A stretch of DNA of 64,000 nt from Streptomyces olivochromogenes (lineage in GTDB: Bacteria > Actinomycetota > Actinomycetes > Streptomycetales > Streptomycetaceae). The position numbers and the translations under genes are program-made. Shown one piece after another: positions 48,860 through 58,212 of the stretch (position 1 is its first letter; every line of letters begins with the position of its first letter). The stretch lies in contig NZ_KQ948456.1 of NCBI RefSeq assembly GCF_001514115.1, forward strand, positions 279,018 through 343,017, given 5' to 3'. The notes beneath the pieces are model-generated. The model did not search any database, was not told the origin of the DNA, and saw nothing but the letters and a program-made list of their open reading frames with translations.

Positions 48860-49831
48860 CTACGGCGTCTGGCCGGTGACGGGCTCGGACGCCGAGGGCG
48901 TGACCGTCACGGTCACGGTCGGCGTGGGCGTCGGTTTGGGCTTGGCCGGCAGCACCGTGTCACGTGGGTCCTTGCGGGGGGCCTCTACGACGACGCCGAC
49001 GATGTCGAGCTTCGAGAACGCGACGTACGGCGTGACGTAGATCGTGCGGGTCAGGTCGCCGCCTGACGGGTCGACACGGGAGACCACGCCGACCGGGACG
49101 CCGGGCACGAAGGGCTTGTCGGCCTGCGAACCGAAGGTGACCAGCCGGTCCCCCTTCTTGATCTTCGCCTTGCCGTTGAGCATCTCCACCCGCAGCGGAC
49201 GGTCGCCCTGACCGGAGGCGAAGCCGAGCTCGTCGCTGGCCTCCATCCGCGTACCGACGGTGAAATCGGGGTCGTTGGCGAGCAGCACCGTGGCGGTGTC
49301 CGGACCGACGGTGGTCACGCGGCCGACGAGCCCGTCGCCGTTCAGGACCGTCATGTCGCGCTGGATGCCGTCGTTGCTGCCGACGTCGATGGTCACGGTC
49401 CAGGAGAAGCCCTGGGCGGCTCCTATGGCGATGACCTCGGCGCCCTTGATGCCGTACTGCCCGGCGCCGGCCGTCTTCAGCATCTTGTCGAGCTGGTTCA
49501 GACGGCTGCGATTGCGGTCGTCACTGCCGAGCTTGGCCTTCAGCGCCGTGTTGTCGTGCTCGAGTTGGGCGATGCGATCGTGTCGGCTGTCCGAGTCACG
49601 GACCGCGGCGATCGCGTTGCCGACGGGGTCGACCGCGGAGGACACCCCGTTCTCGATCGGGCCGAAGACCGTCGCGGCGGCTTGGCGGGCACCTTGGACC
49701 GGTGAATCCTGTCCACCACGGATGTCCACCGTGATCAAAGCGAACGCGATGGCGATCAGCAGCACCAGGAGCAGCCGGCTCTCTCGTGTGTCCCTCACGT
49801 GCGGCGGCCGTGCCTTCCTCGTCGGTGTCAA
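48860..49831 (-). CDS. mreC: Rod-shape-determining protein MreC
   Basis: N-terminal TM helix (LLLVLLIAIAFALITVDIRG), coiled coil (DRIAQLEHDNTALKAKLG) and two beta domains (GFSWTVTIDVGSNDGIQRDM; GDRLVTFGSQADKPFVPGVP). The Pro/Thr tail PTPTPTVTVTVTPS is outside the cell. The start is TTG 49831, giving a basic N-terminus; GTG 49798 (MRDTRESRLL) is a plausible alternative. Neither has a strong ribosome site. Confidence 0.93.
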   Translation of the reverse strand: MTPTRKARPPHVRDTRESRLLLVLLIAIAFALITVDIRGGQDSPVQGARQAAATVFGPIENGVSSAVDPVGNAIAAVRDSDSRHDRIAQLEHDNTALKAKLGSDDRNRSRLNQLDKMLKTAGAGQYGIKGAEVIAIGAAQGFSWTVTIDVGSNDGIQRDMTVLNGDGLVGRVTTVGPDTATVLLANDPDFTVGTRMEASDELGFASGQGDRPLRVEMLNGKAKIKKGDRLVTFGSQADKPFVPGVPVGVVSRVDPSGGDLTRTIYVTPYVAFSKLDIVGVVVEAPRKDPRDTVLPAKPKPTPTPTVTVTVTPSASEPVTGQTP

Positions 49832-49952
49832 CAGGAATGCACCCCGAGCGAGTGCTGACGCCCAAGGGTGTTATGGGGGAGCTTATGCCTCGATATCAAC
49901 GATCCGCCGTACGAGAGGCGATCATCCCGTACGGCGGAATCGAAGAGTTACC

Positions 49953-50972
49953 TCATCTGCGCGGCTGGGCGTCCAGAACCTGCTGGAGCGCCTCGAATTC
50001 CTCGACGCACTTGCCGGAGCCGAGCGCCACGCTGTCCAGCGGATCCTCGGCGATGTGAATCGGCATACCGGTCTCGCGGCGCAGGCGCTCGTCGAGCCCG
50101 CGCAGCAGCGCCCCGCCACCGGTCAGAACGATTCCACGGTCCATCACGTCACCCGACAGCTCCGGCGGGCACTTGTCGAGTGTCGTCTTCACTGCGTCGA
50201 CGATCGCGTTGACCGGTTCCTCGATCGCCTTGCGGACCTCGGCCGCGGAGATGACAACGGTCTTGGGCAGCCCGGAGACGAGATCCCGGCCGCGGATTTC
50301 GGTGTGCTCGTCGTTGTCCAGGTCGTACGCCGAACCGATCGTGATCTTGATCTGCTCGGCGGTGCGCTCACCGAGGAGGAGGCTGTACTCCTTCTTGATG
50401 TGCTGGATGATCGCGTTGTCCAACTCGTCGCCCGCGACGCGGATGGACTGGGCGGTGACGATGCCGCCGAGCGAGATGACCGCGACCTCCGTGGTGCCGC
50501 CGCCGATGTCCACGACCATGTTGCCCGTGGCCTCGTGGACCGGCAGGCCGGAGCCGATGGCCGCGGCCATGGGCTCCTCGATGATGTGCACCTGGCGGGC
50601 GCCGGCCTGGGACGACGCCTCGATGACGGCACGGCGCTCGACACCCGTGATGCCCGAGGGCACGCAGACGACGACACGGGGACGGGCGAGGTAGCGCCGC
50701 TTGTGGATCTTCAGGATGAAGTAGCGGAGCATGCGCTCGGTGATCTCGAAGTCGGCGATGACACCGTCCTTCAGCGGGCGCACGGCAACGATGTTGCCGG
50801 GAGTCCGCCCGATCATCTTCTTCGCCTCCGCGCCGACCGCGAGGATGCCACCGGTGTTGGTGTTGATCGCGACGACGGACGGCTCGTTGAGTACGATCCC
50901 GCGACCCCTGACGTACACCAGCGTGTTGGCGGTCCCGAGGTCGACAGCCATGTCACGGCCGATGAACGACAT
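49953..50972 (-). CDS. mreB: Actin-like protein MreB
   Basis: The bacterial actin. DLGTANTLVYVRGRGIVLNE (phosphate 1), VVVCVPSGITGVERRAVIEA, DIGGGTTEVAVISLGGIV (phosphate 2) and GIVLTGGGALLRGLDERL (adenosine) are all present. ATG 50972 has GGGGAA upstream; an ATG four codons earlier does not. In Streptomyces MreB works mainly in sporulation rather than tip growth. It is first in mreBCD-pbp2-rodA. Confidence 0.97.
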   Translation of the reverse strand: MSFIGRDMAVDLGTANTLVYVRGRGIVLNEPSVVAINTNTGGILAVGAEAKKMIGRTPGNIVAVRPLKDGVIADFEITERMLRYFILKIHKRRYLARPRVVVCVPSGITGVERRAVIEASSQAGARQVHIIEEPMAAAIGSGLPVHEATGNMVVDIGGGTTEVAVISLGGIVTAQSIRVAGDELDNAIIQHIKKEYSLLLGERTAEQIKITIGSAYDLDNDEHTEIRGRDLVSGLPKTVVISAAEVRKAIEEPVNAIVDAVKTTLDKCPPELSGDVMDRGIVLTGGGALLRGLDERLRRETGMPIHIAEDPLDSVALGSGKCVEEFEALQQVLDAQPRR

Positions 50973-51433
50973 TGAGTTCCCCATCAGGATTCGTCTGGCC
51001 TTCCCAAGTGGAGCTTTGACGGCTTTTTAGGAACGGCGAGGTGGGTGCAGTGACGTGAACGTCTCCATCGTAGACGCGCCCGCACGAACACTGCGCGAGG
51101 GTCTTCGCCATTGTCAGCATGCGTGGCGCCGCCCCGCTTGTGGAGACGACCCAACGGGGGCACGCGTTCCCTCGATCGGCACGCATATGCCGCGGGACGG
51201 CCGGAATTTCCACGGCCGTCCCCGGTCGGACATCAGGCTGGGGACGCAAGTCCTTTACAAGCCTTTGCAAGCCGTTACCAGAACATCTTGGAATCGTGAT
51301 GTCTGTGCGGGTCTGCCGCGACTTGGACGCGACTTCGACCTGACCTGGAACTGACTGGGACCTGGATCGGAGGCGACTCGAAAGCGACTCGGCCGCGACT
51401 CGGGCGCAGCTCGGACGCGACCACGAGGAGGGG
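50973..51433. other. mreB upstream region
   Basis: A 460-base gap between ndk and mreB. No gene is supported. It must hold the mreB promoter(s); a TACGAT -10-like box on the minus strand near 51071 lacks a good -35. Near ndk there are several cgactcg blocks spaced about 12 bases (51370-51420). Confidence 0.45.
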
Positions 51434-51847
51434 TCAGACGCGGCCGGGGAAGAAGATCTTCAGCTCGCGCTCGGCGGACTCCTCGGAGTCGGAGGCGTGG
51501 ATCAGGTTCTCGCGGACGATCACACCGTAGTCGCCGCGGATGGAACCGGGGGCGGCGGCGATGGGGTCGGTGGGGCCGGCGAGCGCGCGCACGCCCTCGA
51601 TGACCCGCTCGCCCTCGACGACCAGCGCCACGACGGGGCCGGACGCCATGAACTCCACCAGCGGCTCGTAGAACGGCTTGCCCTTGTGCTCGCCGTAGTG
51701 CTGTTCCAGCGTGTCCTGGTCCAGCGTGCGCAGCTCCAGCGCGGTGATCTGCCAGCCGGCCTTGCGCTCGATACGGCTGATGATCTCGCCGGTCAGGCCG
51801 CGACGGACGGCGTCGGGCTTGAGGAGGACGAGGGTGCGCTGGCTCAC
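51434..51847 (-). CDS. ndk: Nucleoside diphosphate kinase
   Basis: 137 aa, standard Ndk. RTLVLLKPDAVRRGLTGEII opens the fold, and the phospho-His is in ENLIHASDSEESAERE. It equilibrates NTP pools. GTG 51847 follows AAGGAG. Confidence 0.98.
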   Translation of the reverse strand: MSQRTLVLLKPDAVRRGLTGEIISRIERKAGWQITALELRTLDQDTLEQHYGEHKGKPFYEPLVEFMASGPVVALVVEGERVIEGVRALAGPTDPIAAAPGSIRGDYGVIVRENLIHASDSEESAERELKIFFPGRV

Positions 51848-51939
51848 GGTGGTGGCTCCTTCAGGTCACAAGTGTGCGGGTGACCGAGGCTACAGGGCGT
51901 GTCTGGGTGGGTGTTACGCAGAGTCAGGTGGGCGGGGGC

Positions 51940-52013
51940 GTTCGGGGCTGTTCGGGGCTGTCCAAGGCCGTCCAGGGCCGTCCAGGGCTGTCCAGGGCTG
52001 TCCAGGGCTGTTC
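51940..52013. repeat. 10-bp tandem repeat, seven copies
   Basis: Units tccagggctg and near variants (ttcggggctg, tccaaggccg, tccagggccg) run head to tail between ndk and the DUF4233 gene. Confidence 0.85.
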
Positions 52014-52051
52014 GACTGCGGGCGGGTGGGGCCGGCCGCGCGCAGATCCGC

Positions 52052-52107
52052 GGGCCCCTTTTCAGTAGACGGGCCCCTTTTCAGCAGATCCGCGGGCCCC
52101 TTTTCAG
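52052..52107. repeat. Three copies of gggccccttttcag
   Basis: gggccccttttcag starts at 52052, 52071 and about 52094, two of them preceded by agatccgc. Each has a ggcc palindrome followed by a T-run, just 3' of the DUF4233 gene. They could act as weak terminators on the plus strand. Confidence 0.7.
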
Positions 52108-52119
52108 GGGCGGAGAACC

Positions 52120-52473
52120 CTATGCCGGGTTCCCGCCCGCCTCCGCCTGTGCGGCGAACCTCGCCTTGGCCTCGTCGATCTTCCGCCCGTAGTGCACCGA
52201 GGCCCACCACAGTGCGGCGAAGATCGCCCCCAGGAAGAACATCGACCCCACGACGAACCCGCTCGCGATCAGCGCGATCTGCAGGGCCCAGCCGAGCTGG
52301 ACACCCCCGGGCCGGGTGATCATCCCGCAGAGCAGCACACTCACCGCCATGAAGATCCCGCTGACCGTCCACACCGTGGCCATGGACAGATCGGGATCCT
52401 TCATGGCGACGAGCCCGGCGAAGCCGATGACGAAGAACTCGCCGATCAGGGTGGAAGCACAGAGCGTACGCAC
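52120..52473 (-). CDS. DUF4233 membrane protein
   Basis: 117 aa with about four helices (LIGEFFVIGFAGLVAM; TVWTVSGIFMAVSVLLCGMI; LQIALIASGFVVGSMFFLGA). A short charged tail follows. The family is found next to folC in actinobacteria, and GTG 52473 lies five bases after the folC stop, so the two are co-transcribed. Function unknown. Confidence 0.88.
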   Translation of the reverse strand: MRTLCASTLIGEFFVIGFAGLVAMKDPDLSMATVWTVSGIFMAVSVLLCGMITRPGGVQLGWALQIALIASGFVVGSMFFLGAIFAALWWASVHYGRKIDEAKARFAAQAEAGGNPA

Positions 52474-52478
52474 AGCGG

Positions 52479-54020
52479 TCAGCCCCTCCTCAGGAGCAGT
52501 CGGGCCTCGCCGACGGTGATGACGGAGCCGGTCACGAGAACGCCGCCGCCCGCGTACTCGCCCTCCTCCTCGGCCAGCGTGATCGCCGCCTCGATCGCGT
52601 CGTCGAGCCGCGGCTCCACCTGCACCCGCTCGTCGCCGAAGATCTCGACGGCGATCCCGGCGAGCTCATCGGCGTCCATCGCGCGATGGCTGGAGTTCTG
52701 GGTGATCACGACCTCGGCGAAGATCGGCTCGAAGGCCTCGAGCAGCCCCTGTACGTTCTTGTCGCCGCTCGCGCCGACGACCCCGATCAGCCGGCTGAAG
52801 TCGAAGGCCTCGCCCACGGCCTCGGCGGTGGCACGGGCGCCCGCCGGGTTGTGCGCGGCGTCCAGGACGACGGTCGGCGAGCGCCGTACGACCTCGAGGC
52901 GGCCCGGTGAGGTGACGGAGGCGAAGGCCTTCCGCACGGTGTCGATGTCGAGGCGCTGGGTGTGCGCCGCGCCGACCCCGAAGAACGCCTCGACCGCGGC
53001 GAGCGCCACGACGGCGTTGTGCGCCTGGTAGGGGCCGTGCAGCGGCAGGAAGATCTCCTCGTACTCCCCGCCGAGCCCGCGCAGTGTGACGAGCTGCCCG
53101 CCGACGGCGACCTGCCGGGCGACGACCCCGAACTCCAGGCCCTCCCGGGCCACGGTCGCGTCGACGTCCACGGCCTTCTTCAGCAGCACCTGGGCGGCGT
53201 CCACCGGCTGCTGCGCCAGGATCACCGTCGCGTCCTGCTTGATGATGCCGGCCTTCTCGGTGGCGATCTCGCCGGGCGTCTCACCGAGCCGGTCGGTGTG
53301 GTCGAGGTCGATGGGGGTGACGACGGCGACGTCCCCGTCGATCACGTTGGTAGCGTCCCAGCTGCCGCCCATGCCGACCTCGACGACGGCGACGTCGACG
53401 GGGCTGTCCGCGAAGGCGGCGTACGCCATGCCGGTGAGCACCTCGAAGAACGACAGCCGGTACTCCTGCCGGCCGTCGACCATCTCGATGTACGGCTTGA
53501 TGTCGTTGTACGTCTCGATGAACCGCTCGGCGGAGATCGGGGCACCGTCGAGGCTGATCCGCTCGGTGATCGACTGGACGTGGGGGCTGGTGTAGCGGCC
53601 GGTGCGCAGGTCGAAGGCGCCGAGGAGGGCCTCGATCATGCGCGCGGTGGAGGTCTTGCCGTTCGTGCCCGTGATGTGGATCGAGGGGTACGCGCGCTGG
53701 GGCTCGCCCAGGACGTCCATCAGCGCGGCGATCCGGCTGACGGAGGGCTCCAGCTTGGTCTCGCCCCAGCGGCCGGCGAGCTCGGCCTCCACCTCGCGCA
53801 GCGCCTTGTCGACCTCGGGGTCGGCCGGGCGCGCGGGCACGTCGGCCTGCCGGCCCGCGTCGGCGCCCTGGGCGCGCAGGGTGCGGCTGCCGGCCTCGAT
53901 CACCGCGAGGTCGGGGTCGCGGTCGGTCTCGGCCGCGATGATCTCGTCGAAGAGACCGTGCGGGTCGCTGGGGTCCGGCTCGTCCGGCTCGCTGCTGTCG
54001 TGCGGGGGGAGCTCACTCAC
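52479..54020 (-). CDS. folC: Folylpolyglutamate synthase / dihydrofolate synthase
   Basis: A Mur-ligase-fold enzyme that adds glutamate to folates. ATP loop SIHITGTNGKTSTARMIEAL, DHTDRLGETPGEIATEKAGI and VVLDAAHNPAGARATAEA are present. About 70 extra disordered residues precede the domain. It lies downstream of valS with a repeat and terminator between. Confidence 0.95.
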   Translation of the reverse strand: MSELPPHDSSEPDEPDPSDPHGLFDEIIAAETDRDPDLAVIEAGSRTLRAQGADAGRQADVPARPADPEVDKALREVEAELAGRWGETKLEPSVSRIAALMDVLGEPQRAYPSIHITGTNGKTSTARMIEALLGAFDLRTGRYTSPHVQSITERISLDGAPISAERFIETYNDIKPYIEMVDGRQEYRLSFFEVLTGMAYAAFADSPVDVAVVEVGMGGSWDATNVIDGDVAVVTPIDLDHTDRLGETPGEIATEKAGIIKQDATVILAQQPVDAAQVLLKKAVDVDATVAREGLEFGVVARQVAVGGQLVTLRGLGGEYEEIFLPLHGPYQAHNAVVALAAVEAFFGVGAAHTQRLDIDTVRKAFASVTSPGRLEVVRRSPTVVLDAAHNPAGARATAEAVGEAFDFSRLIGVVGASGDKNVQGLLEAFEPIFAEVVITQNSSHRAMDADELAGIAVEIFGDERVQVEPRLDDAIEAAITLAEEEGEYAGGGVLVTGSVITVGEARLLLRRG

Positions 54021-54134
54021 GCTGCCAGTCTACGGAGCCGAACCCGCCCCGGGTCTCTCGCCCCCGCCGCCCCTACCCGTCCCATCCCCGGGGGCTCCGC
54101 CCCCAGACCCCCGGGTGGGTTCTTCGGCTGCGGG

Positions 54135-54242
54135 CGGGTGGGGGCTTGGCGCGCAGTTCCCCGCGCCCCTAAAAGCTGGGGCGCTGGAGGCGCAGCCCCG
54201 TGCCCCAGGGGCGCGGGGAACTGCGCGACCAGCCCCCACCCA
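54135..54242. repeat. Dispersed palindrome (REP-like)
   Basis: Perfect 20-bp arms gcgcagttccccgcgcccct (54151-54170) and their complement (54207-54226) extend outward as gggtgggggct. The 36-base loop is itself GC-rich. Same family as 18703-18750 and the arms at 44248 and 44411. Confidence 0.85.
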
Positions 54243-54260
54243 CCCGCAGACCACAGACGT

Positions 54261-54299
54261 CGAAGGCCCCCGGGACCAGTGAGGTCCCGGGGGCCTTCG
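54261..54299 (-). terminator. valS terminator
   Basis: A perfect 17-bp stem (cgaaggcccccgggacc) with a 5-nt loop begins 20 bases past the valS stop. Confidence 0.9.
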
Positions 54300-54318
54300 T
54301 TCAGCTACGGCAGAGCCC

Positions 54319-56949
54319 TTACGCCTCTGGGAGGCGTTCCAGTTGGGCCTGGATGCGGGCGATGTCCTCGTCCGCCTTGGCGAGCCGCGTACGGATCTTG
54401 TCCACGACCTGGTCCGGCGCCTTGGCGAGGAACGCCTCGTTGCCGAGCTTGGCGTTCGCCTGGGCCTTCTCCTTCTCCGCGGCGGCGAGGTCCTTGGCGA
54501 GCCGCTTGCGCTCGGCCGCGACATCGATCGTGCCGGAGAGGTCGAGCGCCACCGTGGCCCCGGCGACGGGAAGCGTCGCCGTGGCCGCGAAGGCCTCGCC
54601 CTCCGGCTGCAGCCGCAGCAGCTGGCGGATGGCCGCCTCGTGCGGGGCGAGGGCGGTGCCGTCCAGCGTGAGGCGGGCCGGGACACGCTGGCCGGGCTGG
54701 AGGCCCTGGTCGGCGCGGAAACGGCGGACCTCGGTGATGACCTGCTGAAGCGTCTCGATCTCACGTTCGGCGCCCGCGTCACGGAAACCGGAGTCGGTCG
54801 GCCACTCGGCGATGACGACCGACTCGCCGCCGGTCAGCGTCGTCCACAGCGTCTCGGTGACGAAGGGGACGATCGGGTGGAGGAGGCGCAGGGTGACGTC
54901 GAGGACCTCGCCCAGGACACGCCCGGAGACCTTCGCCGGCTCGCCGCCCGCCATGAACGTCGTCTTGGACAGCTCGACGTACCAGTCGAAGACCTCGTCC
55001 CACGCGAAGTGGTAAAGGGCGTCGGACAGCTTGGCGAACTGGAAGTCGTCGTAGAACGCGTCGACTTCGGCCACCGTCTTGTTCAGGCGGGAGAGGATCC
55101 AGCGGTCCGTCGCCGTCATCTCGGACGGGTCCGGCAGCGGGCCCTCGACCGTCGCGCCGTTCATCAGCGCGAAGCGGGTGGCGTTCCAGATCTTGTTGGC
55201 GAAGTTCCGGGACGCCTGGACCCAGTCCTCACCGATCGGCACGTCCGTACCGGGGTTGGCGCCGCGGGCGAGGGTGAAGCGGACGGCGTCGGAGCCGTAG
55301 GCGTTCATCCAGTCGAGCGGGTCGACGGCCGTGCCCGAAGACTTCGACATCTTCTTGCCGAACTGGTCACGGACGAGGCCGGTGAGGGCGATGGTCTTGA
55401 AGGGCACCTCGCCGTCCATCGCATACAGGCCGAACATCATCATCCGGGCGACCCAGAAGAAGATGATGTCGTGGCCCGTGAGGAGGACGTCGGTCGAGTA
55501 GAACTTCTCGAGGTCCGGGGTCCGTTCGGGCCAGCCGAGGGTCGAGAAGGGCCACAGGCCCGAGGAGAACCAGGTGTCCAGGACGTCGGGGTCCTGCTTC
55601 CAGCCCTCGGCTTCGGTGCCCGGGGGCTCCTCGTCGGGGCCGACGCAGACGACCTCGCCCTCGGGGCCGTACCAGACGGGGATCCGGTGGCCCCACCACA
55701 GCTGGCGCGAAATGCACCAGTCGTGCATGTTGTCGACCCAGTCGAAGTAGCGCTTCGACATGTCGGCGGGGTGGATGGTGACCCGGCCGTCCCGGACGGC
55801 GTCACCGGCGGCCTGGGCCAGCGGGCCGACCTTGACCCACCACTGCATGGACAGACGCGGCTCCAGCGTCGTCTTGCAGCGCGAGCAGTGGCCCACCGAG
55901 TGGACGTACGGGCGCTTCTCGGCGACGATGCGGCCCTCCGCGCGCAGCGCGGCGACGATCGCGGAGCGGGCCTCGAAGCGGTCGAGGCCCTGGAACGGGC
56001 CGTGCACCGTGATGACGCCGCGCTCGTCCATGACGGTCAGCGACTCCAGGTCGTGGCGCTGCCCGATGGCGAAGTCGTTCGGGTCGTGGGCCGGGGTCAC
56101 CTTGACGGCGCCGGTGCCGAACTCGGGGTCGACGTGGGTGTCCGCGACAACGGGGATGGTGCGGTCGGTCAGCGGCAGCTTGATCCGTCGGCCGACCAGG
56201 TGCCGGTAGCGGTCGTCGTCGGGGTGGACGGCGACGGCCGTGTCACCGAGCATCGTCTCGGCACGGGTGGTGGCGACGACGATCGTGTCATCCCCCTCCC
56301 CGTACTTCATGGAGACCAGCTCGCCGTCGTCGTCCTGGTACTCGACCTCGATGTCCGAGATGGCCGTGAGGCAGCGCGGGCACCAGTTAATGATGCGCTC
56401 GGCGCGGTAGATCAGCTCGTCGTCGTAGAGCTTCTTGAAGATGGTCTGGACGGCCTGCGAGAGCCCTTCGTCCATGGTGAACCGCTCGCGGGACCAGTCC
56501 ACGCCGTCCCCGAGCCGGCGCATCTGGCCGAGGATCTTGCCGCCGTACTCTTCCTTCCACTGCCACACGCGCTCGACGAACGCCTCACGGCCCAAATCGT
56601 GGCGGGACTTGCCCTCCTTGCCGAGCTCGCGCTCGACGACGTTTTGGGTCGCGATACCGGCGTGGTCCATGCCCGGCAGCCACAGCGACTCGTACCCCTG
56701 CATGCGCTTGCGGCGCGTCAGGGCGTCCATGAGCGTGTGCTGGAAGGCATGACCCAGGTGCAGCGACCCGGTGACGTTCGGCGGCGGGATGACAATGGTG
56801 TACGCGGGCTTGTCGCTCTTCGCGTCGGCCGCGAAGTAACCCCGTTCTACCCAGCGCTCGTACAGCTTCCCCTCTACCTCGGCCGGCGCGTACTGGGTCG
56901 GCAGTTCGGGAGTGGGCTCTGATTGCGGCTGCTGAGAGTTCTCGGTCAC
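54319..56949 (-). CDS. valS: Valyl-tRNA synthetase
   Basis: 876 aa class I synthetase. PPNVTGSLHLGHAF is the HIGH motif, KKMSKSSGTAVDPLDWMNAY the KMSKS. An editing domain (about 190-330) and a C-terminal coiled-coil arm (ERKRLAKDLAAAEKEKAQAN) are intact. The zinc-like CxxC pairs (WCPRC, CSRC) are visible. GTG 56949 has no ribosome site and lies exactly 7 bases past a TAAACT box, which suggests a leaderless mRNA. Confidence 0.97.
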   Translation of the reverse strand: MTENSQQPQSEPTPELPTQYAPAEVEGKLYERWVERGYFAADAKSDKPAYTIVIPPPNVTGSLHLGHAFQHTLMDALTRRKRMQGYESLWLPGMDHAGIATQNVVERELGKEGKSRHDLGREAFVERVWQWKEEYGGKILGQMRRLGDGVDWSRERFTMDEGLSQAVQTIFKKLYDDELIYRAERIINWCPRCLTAISDIEVEYQDDDGELVSMKYGEGDDTIVVATTRAETMLGDTAVAVHPDDDRYRHLVGRRIKLPLTDRTIPVVADTHVDPEFGTGAVKVTPAHDPNDFAIGQRHDLESLTVMDERGVITVHGPFQGLDRFEARSAIVAALRAEGRIVAEKRPYVHSVGHCSRCKTTLEPRLSMQWWVKVGPLAQAAGDAVRDGRVTIHPADMSKRYFDWVDNMHDWCISRQLWWGHRIPVWYGPEGEVVCVGPDEEPPGTEAEGWKQDPDVLDTWFSSGLWPFSTLGWPERTPDLEKFYSTDVLLTGHDIIFFWVARMMMFGLYAMDGEVPFKTIALTGLVRDQFGKKMSKSSGTAVDPLDWMNAYGSDAVRFTLARGANPGTDVPIGEDWVQASRNFANKIWNATRFALMNGATVEGPLPDPSEMTATDRWILSRLNKTVAEVDAFYDDFQFAKLSDALYHFAWDEVFDWYVELSKTTFMAGGEPAKVSGRVLGEVLDVTLRLLHPIVPFVTETLWTTLTGGESVVIAEWPTDSGFRDAGAEREIETLQQVITEVRRFRADQGLQPGQRVPARLTLDGTALAPHEAAIRQLLRLQPEGEAFAATATLPVAGATVALDLSGTIDVAAERKRLAKDLAAAEKEKAQANAKLGNEAFLAKAPDQVVDKIRTRLAKADEDIARIQAQLERLPEA

Positions 56950-56955
56950 GGGGTC

Positions 56956-56961
56956 AGTTTA
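56956..56961 (-). promoter_or_regulatory. Putative -10 box giving a leaderless valS mRNA
   Basis: TAAACT on the minus strand is placed so that +1 would be the G of the GTG start. No Shine-Dalgarno is visible in the preceding 20 bases. No good -35 was found. Confidence 0.45.
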
Positions 56962-57059
56962 GAGGTGCCGCGCCCGTGTCCCGAAACGCGATTCTTTCTT
57001 GACATCCTCCCTGCAGTGACCTGCTGGGATTCCTTGTAGCCCTCGATATCCACTGGAAG

Positions 57060-58191
57060 GCGGGCCGTCCCGGATGAGGGGTTCAGGGGTTCACGCGTGC
57101 GCCCGGCACGGGTGCGGGGCATCGCAGGCCGGGCATGGCCTGCGGGTGCGTGCTGTTCACCGCAATGTCCTGCGGCACTGGTGGTGCCCGCCGGACCACG
57201 AAGGGCACGACGGAGAATGACGACCGAGGCATTGTGATCCGCGTCGTCGGTGTGCCCGCACCCAGTGCAGATGAACCTGTCGCGGCTGACGCGCGACGCA
57301 GGGTCCCAAAGGTGGCAGACACCGCATGTCTGCGAGGTCCTCGCAGGGTGCACCAGAGAGAGGTCGGATCCGTAGGCCGGGCATTTGTAGACGAGCTGGC
57401 GGCGCCGCTCCCCCGGCAGATTGTCGAGGACGGCCCGGTTCAGAGCGGCTTTCTGAGAAACGTGCACGCCGGGTGCGGCGCGCGTACCACTCGCACTCCG
57501 CGTCATCTGCTTCACACGAAGATCTTCGATGGCGACCAGGCCGTGCTCTGCTTCTCGCCCTCGGTCAGCGTCTGGGGCATGAGCCGTGGCTCCGTCTCGT
57601 CCGACACGCCGCTTGCTTCACCCCGAAGTCCACTCCAACCGGCGGATGCCCATTCGGTGGCGTTGCCGTCCTTCCGATGTGCACGCCGAAGCTGACGTAC
57701 CACCGGCCCGAGCTGTCTGTACGGATCGATGCGTTCTTGATCCGACCACCGAGCGGGCGCGTCAACCGGAACTTGACGTCCCCGAGCTTGGGGATGCGAA
57801 CGCAGGCCCACTTGCGGTTCAGCCTCGTCACGCGCACGGCCTGCCCGGGGAGCGGGATCGCCAGGCGCGGCGTGGCGTTCTTGAATCGCGGGAATCCTGC
57901 CGGATGCTCCGCATTCCAGAAATTGTCGTAGGCCCGGTCGAGACACTTGAGGACCTGCTGCGGTGCCTGGGAAGGCAGGTCTCCGATCCACGGCAGGTCG
58001 TGTCGCGCCCTGGTGAGGTAGCGGCACTGCTGGTCGGCCCGGAGGCGGATGCGCCGTTGCCTGTATACGTAGATCCGTTGCTCCAGGGCCAGCCCGCCGC
58101 CTTGGCCTTGCTCTTCACCGTCATGTACTCCCCCATCACGGTGAACCTCATGATGGATCGTCGACTGACGCCAGTACAGGCCGCCGAGCAT
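57060..58191 (-). pseudogene. tnpB: tnpB (RNA-guided nuclease ancestor), broken
   Basis: One frame gives the middle part: NLPSQ-type GDLPSQAPQQVLKCLDRAYD, NATPRLAIPLPGQAVRVTRL, and RuvC-I with the catalytic Asp in VGVDFGVKQA (about 57615). After at least one frameshift another frame carries VSQKAALNRAVLDN and the zinc ribbon QTCGVCHLWD, FICTGCGHTDDADHNASVVI. The N-terminal 50 residues and about 100 residues between RuvC-I and the ribbon are missing. Not functional as a nuclease. Confidence 0.8.
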
Positions 58192-58212
58192 CTCGGCATA
58201 TCGCCGTAACCG

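Noticed and set aside
50985..51433. Plus-strand frames of about 60-100 aa between mreB and ndk
   Set aside because: No ribosome sites and no recognisable protein features.
56950..57100. T-box or other riboswitch before valS
   Set aside because: No T-box sequence or specifier stem is visible, and the promoter appears to abut the start codon.
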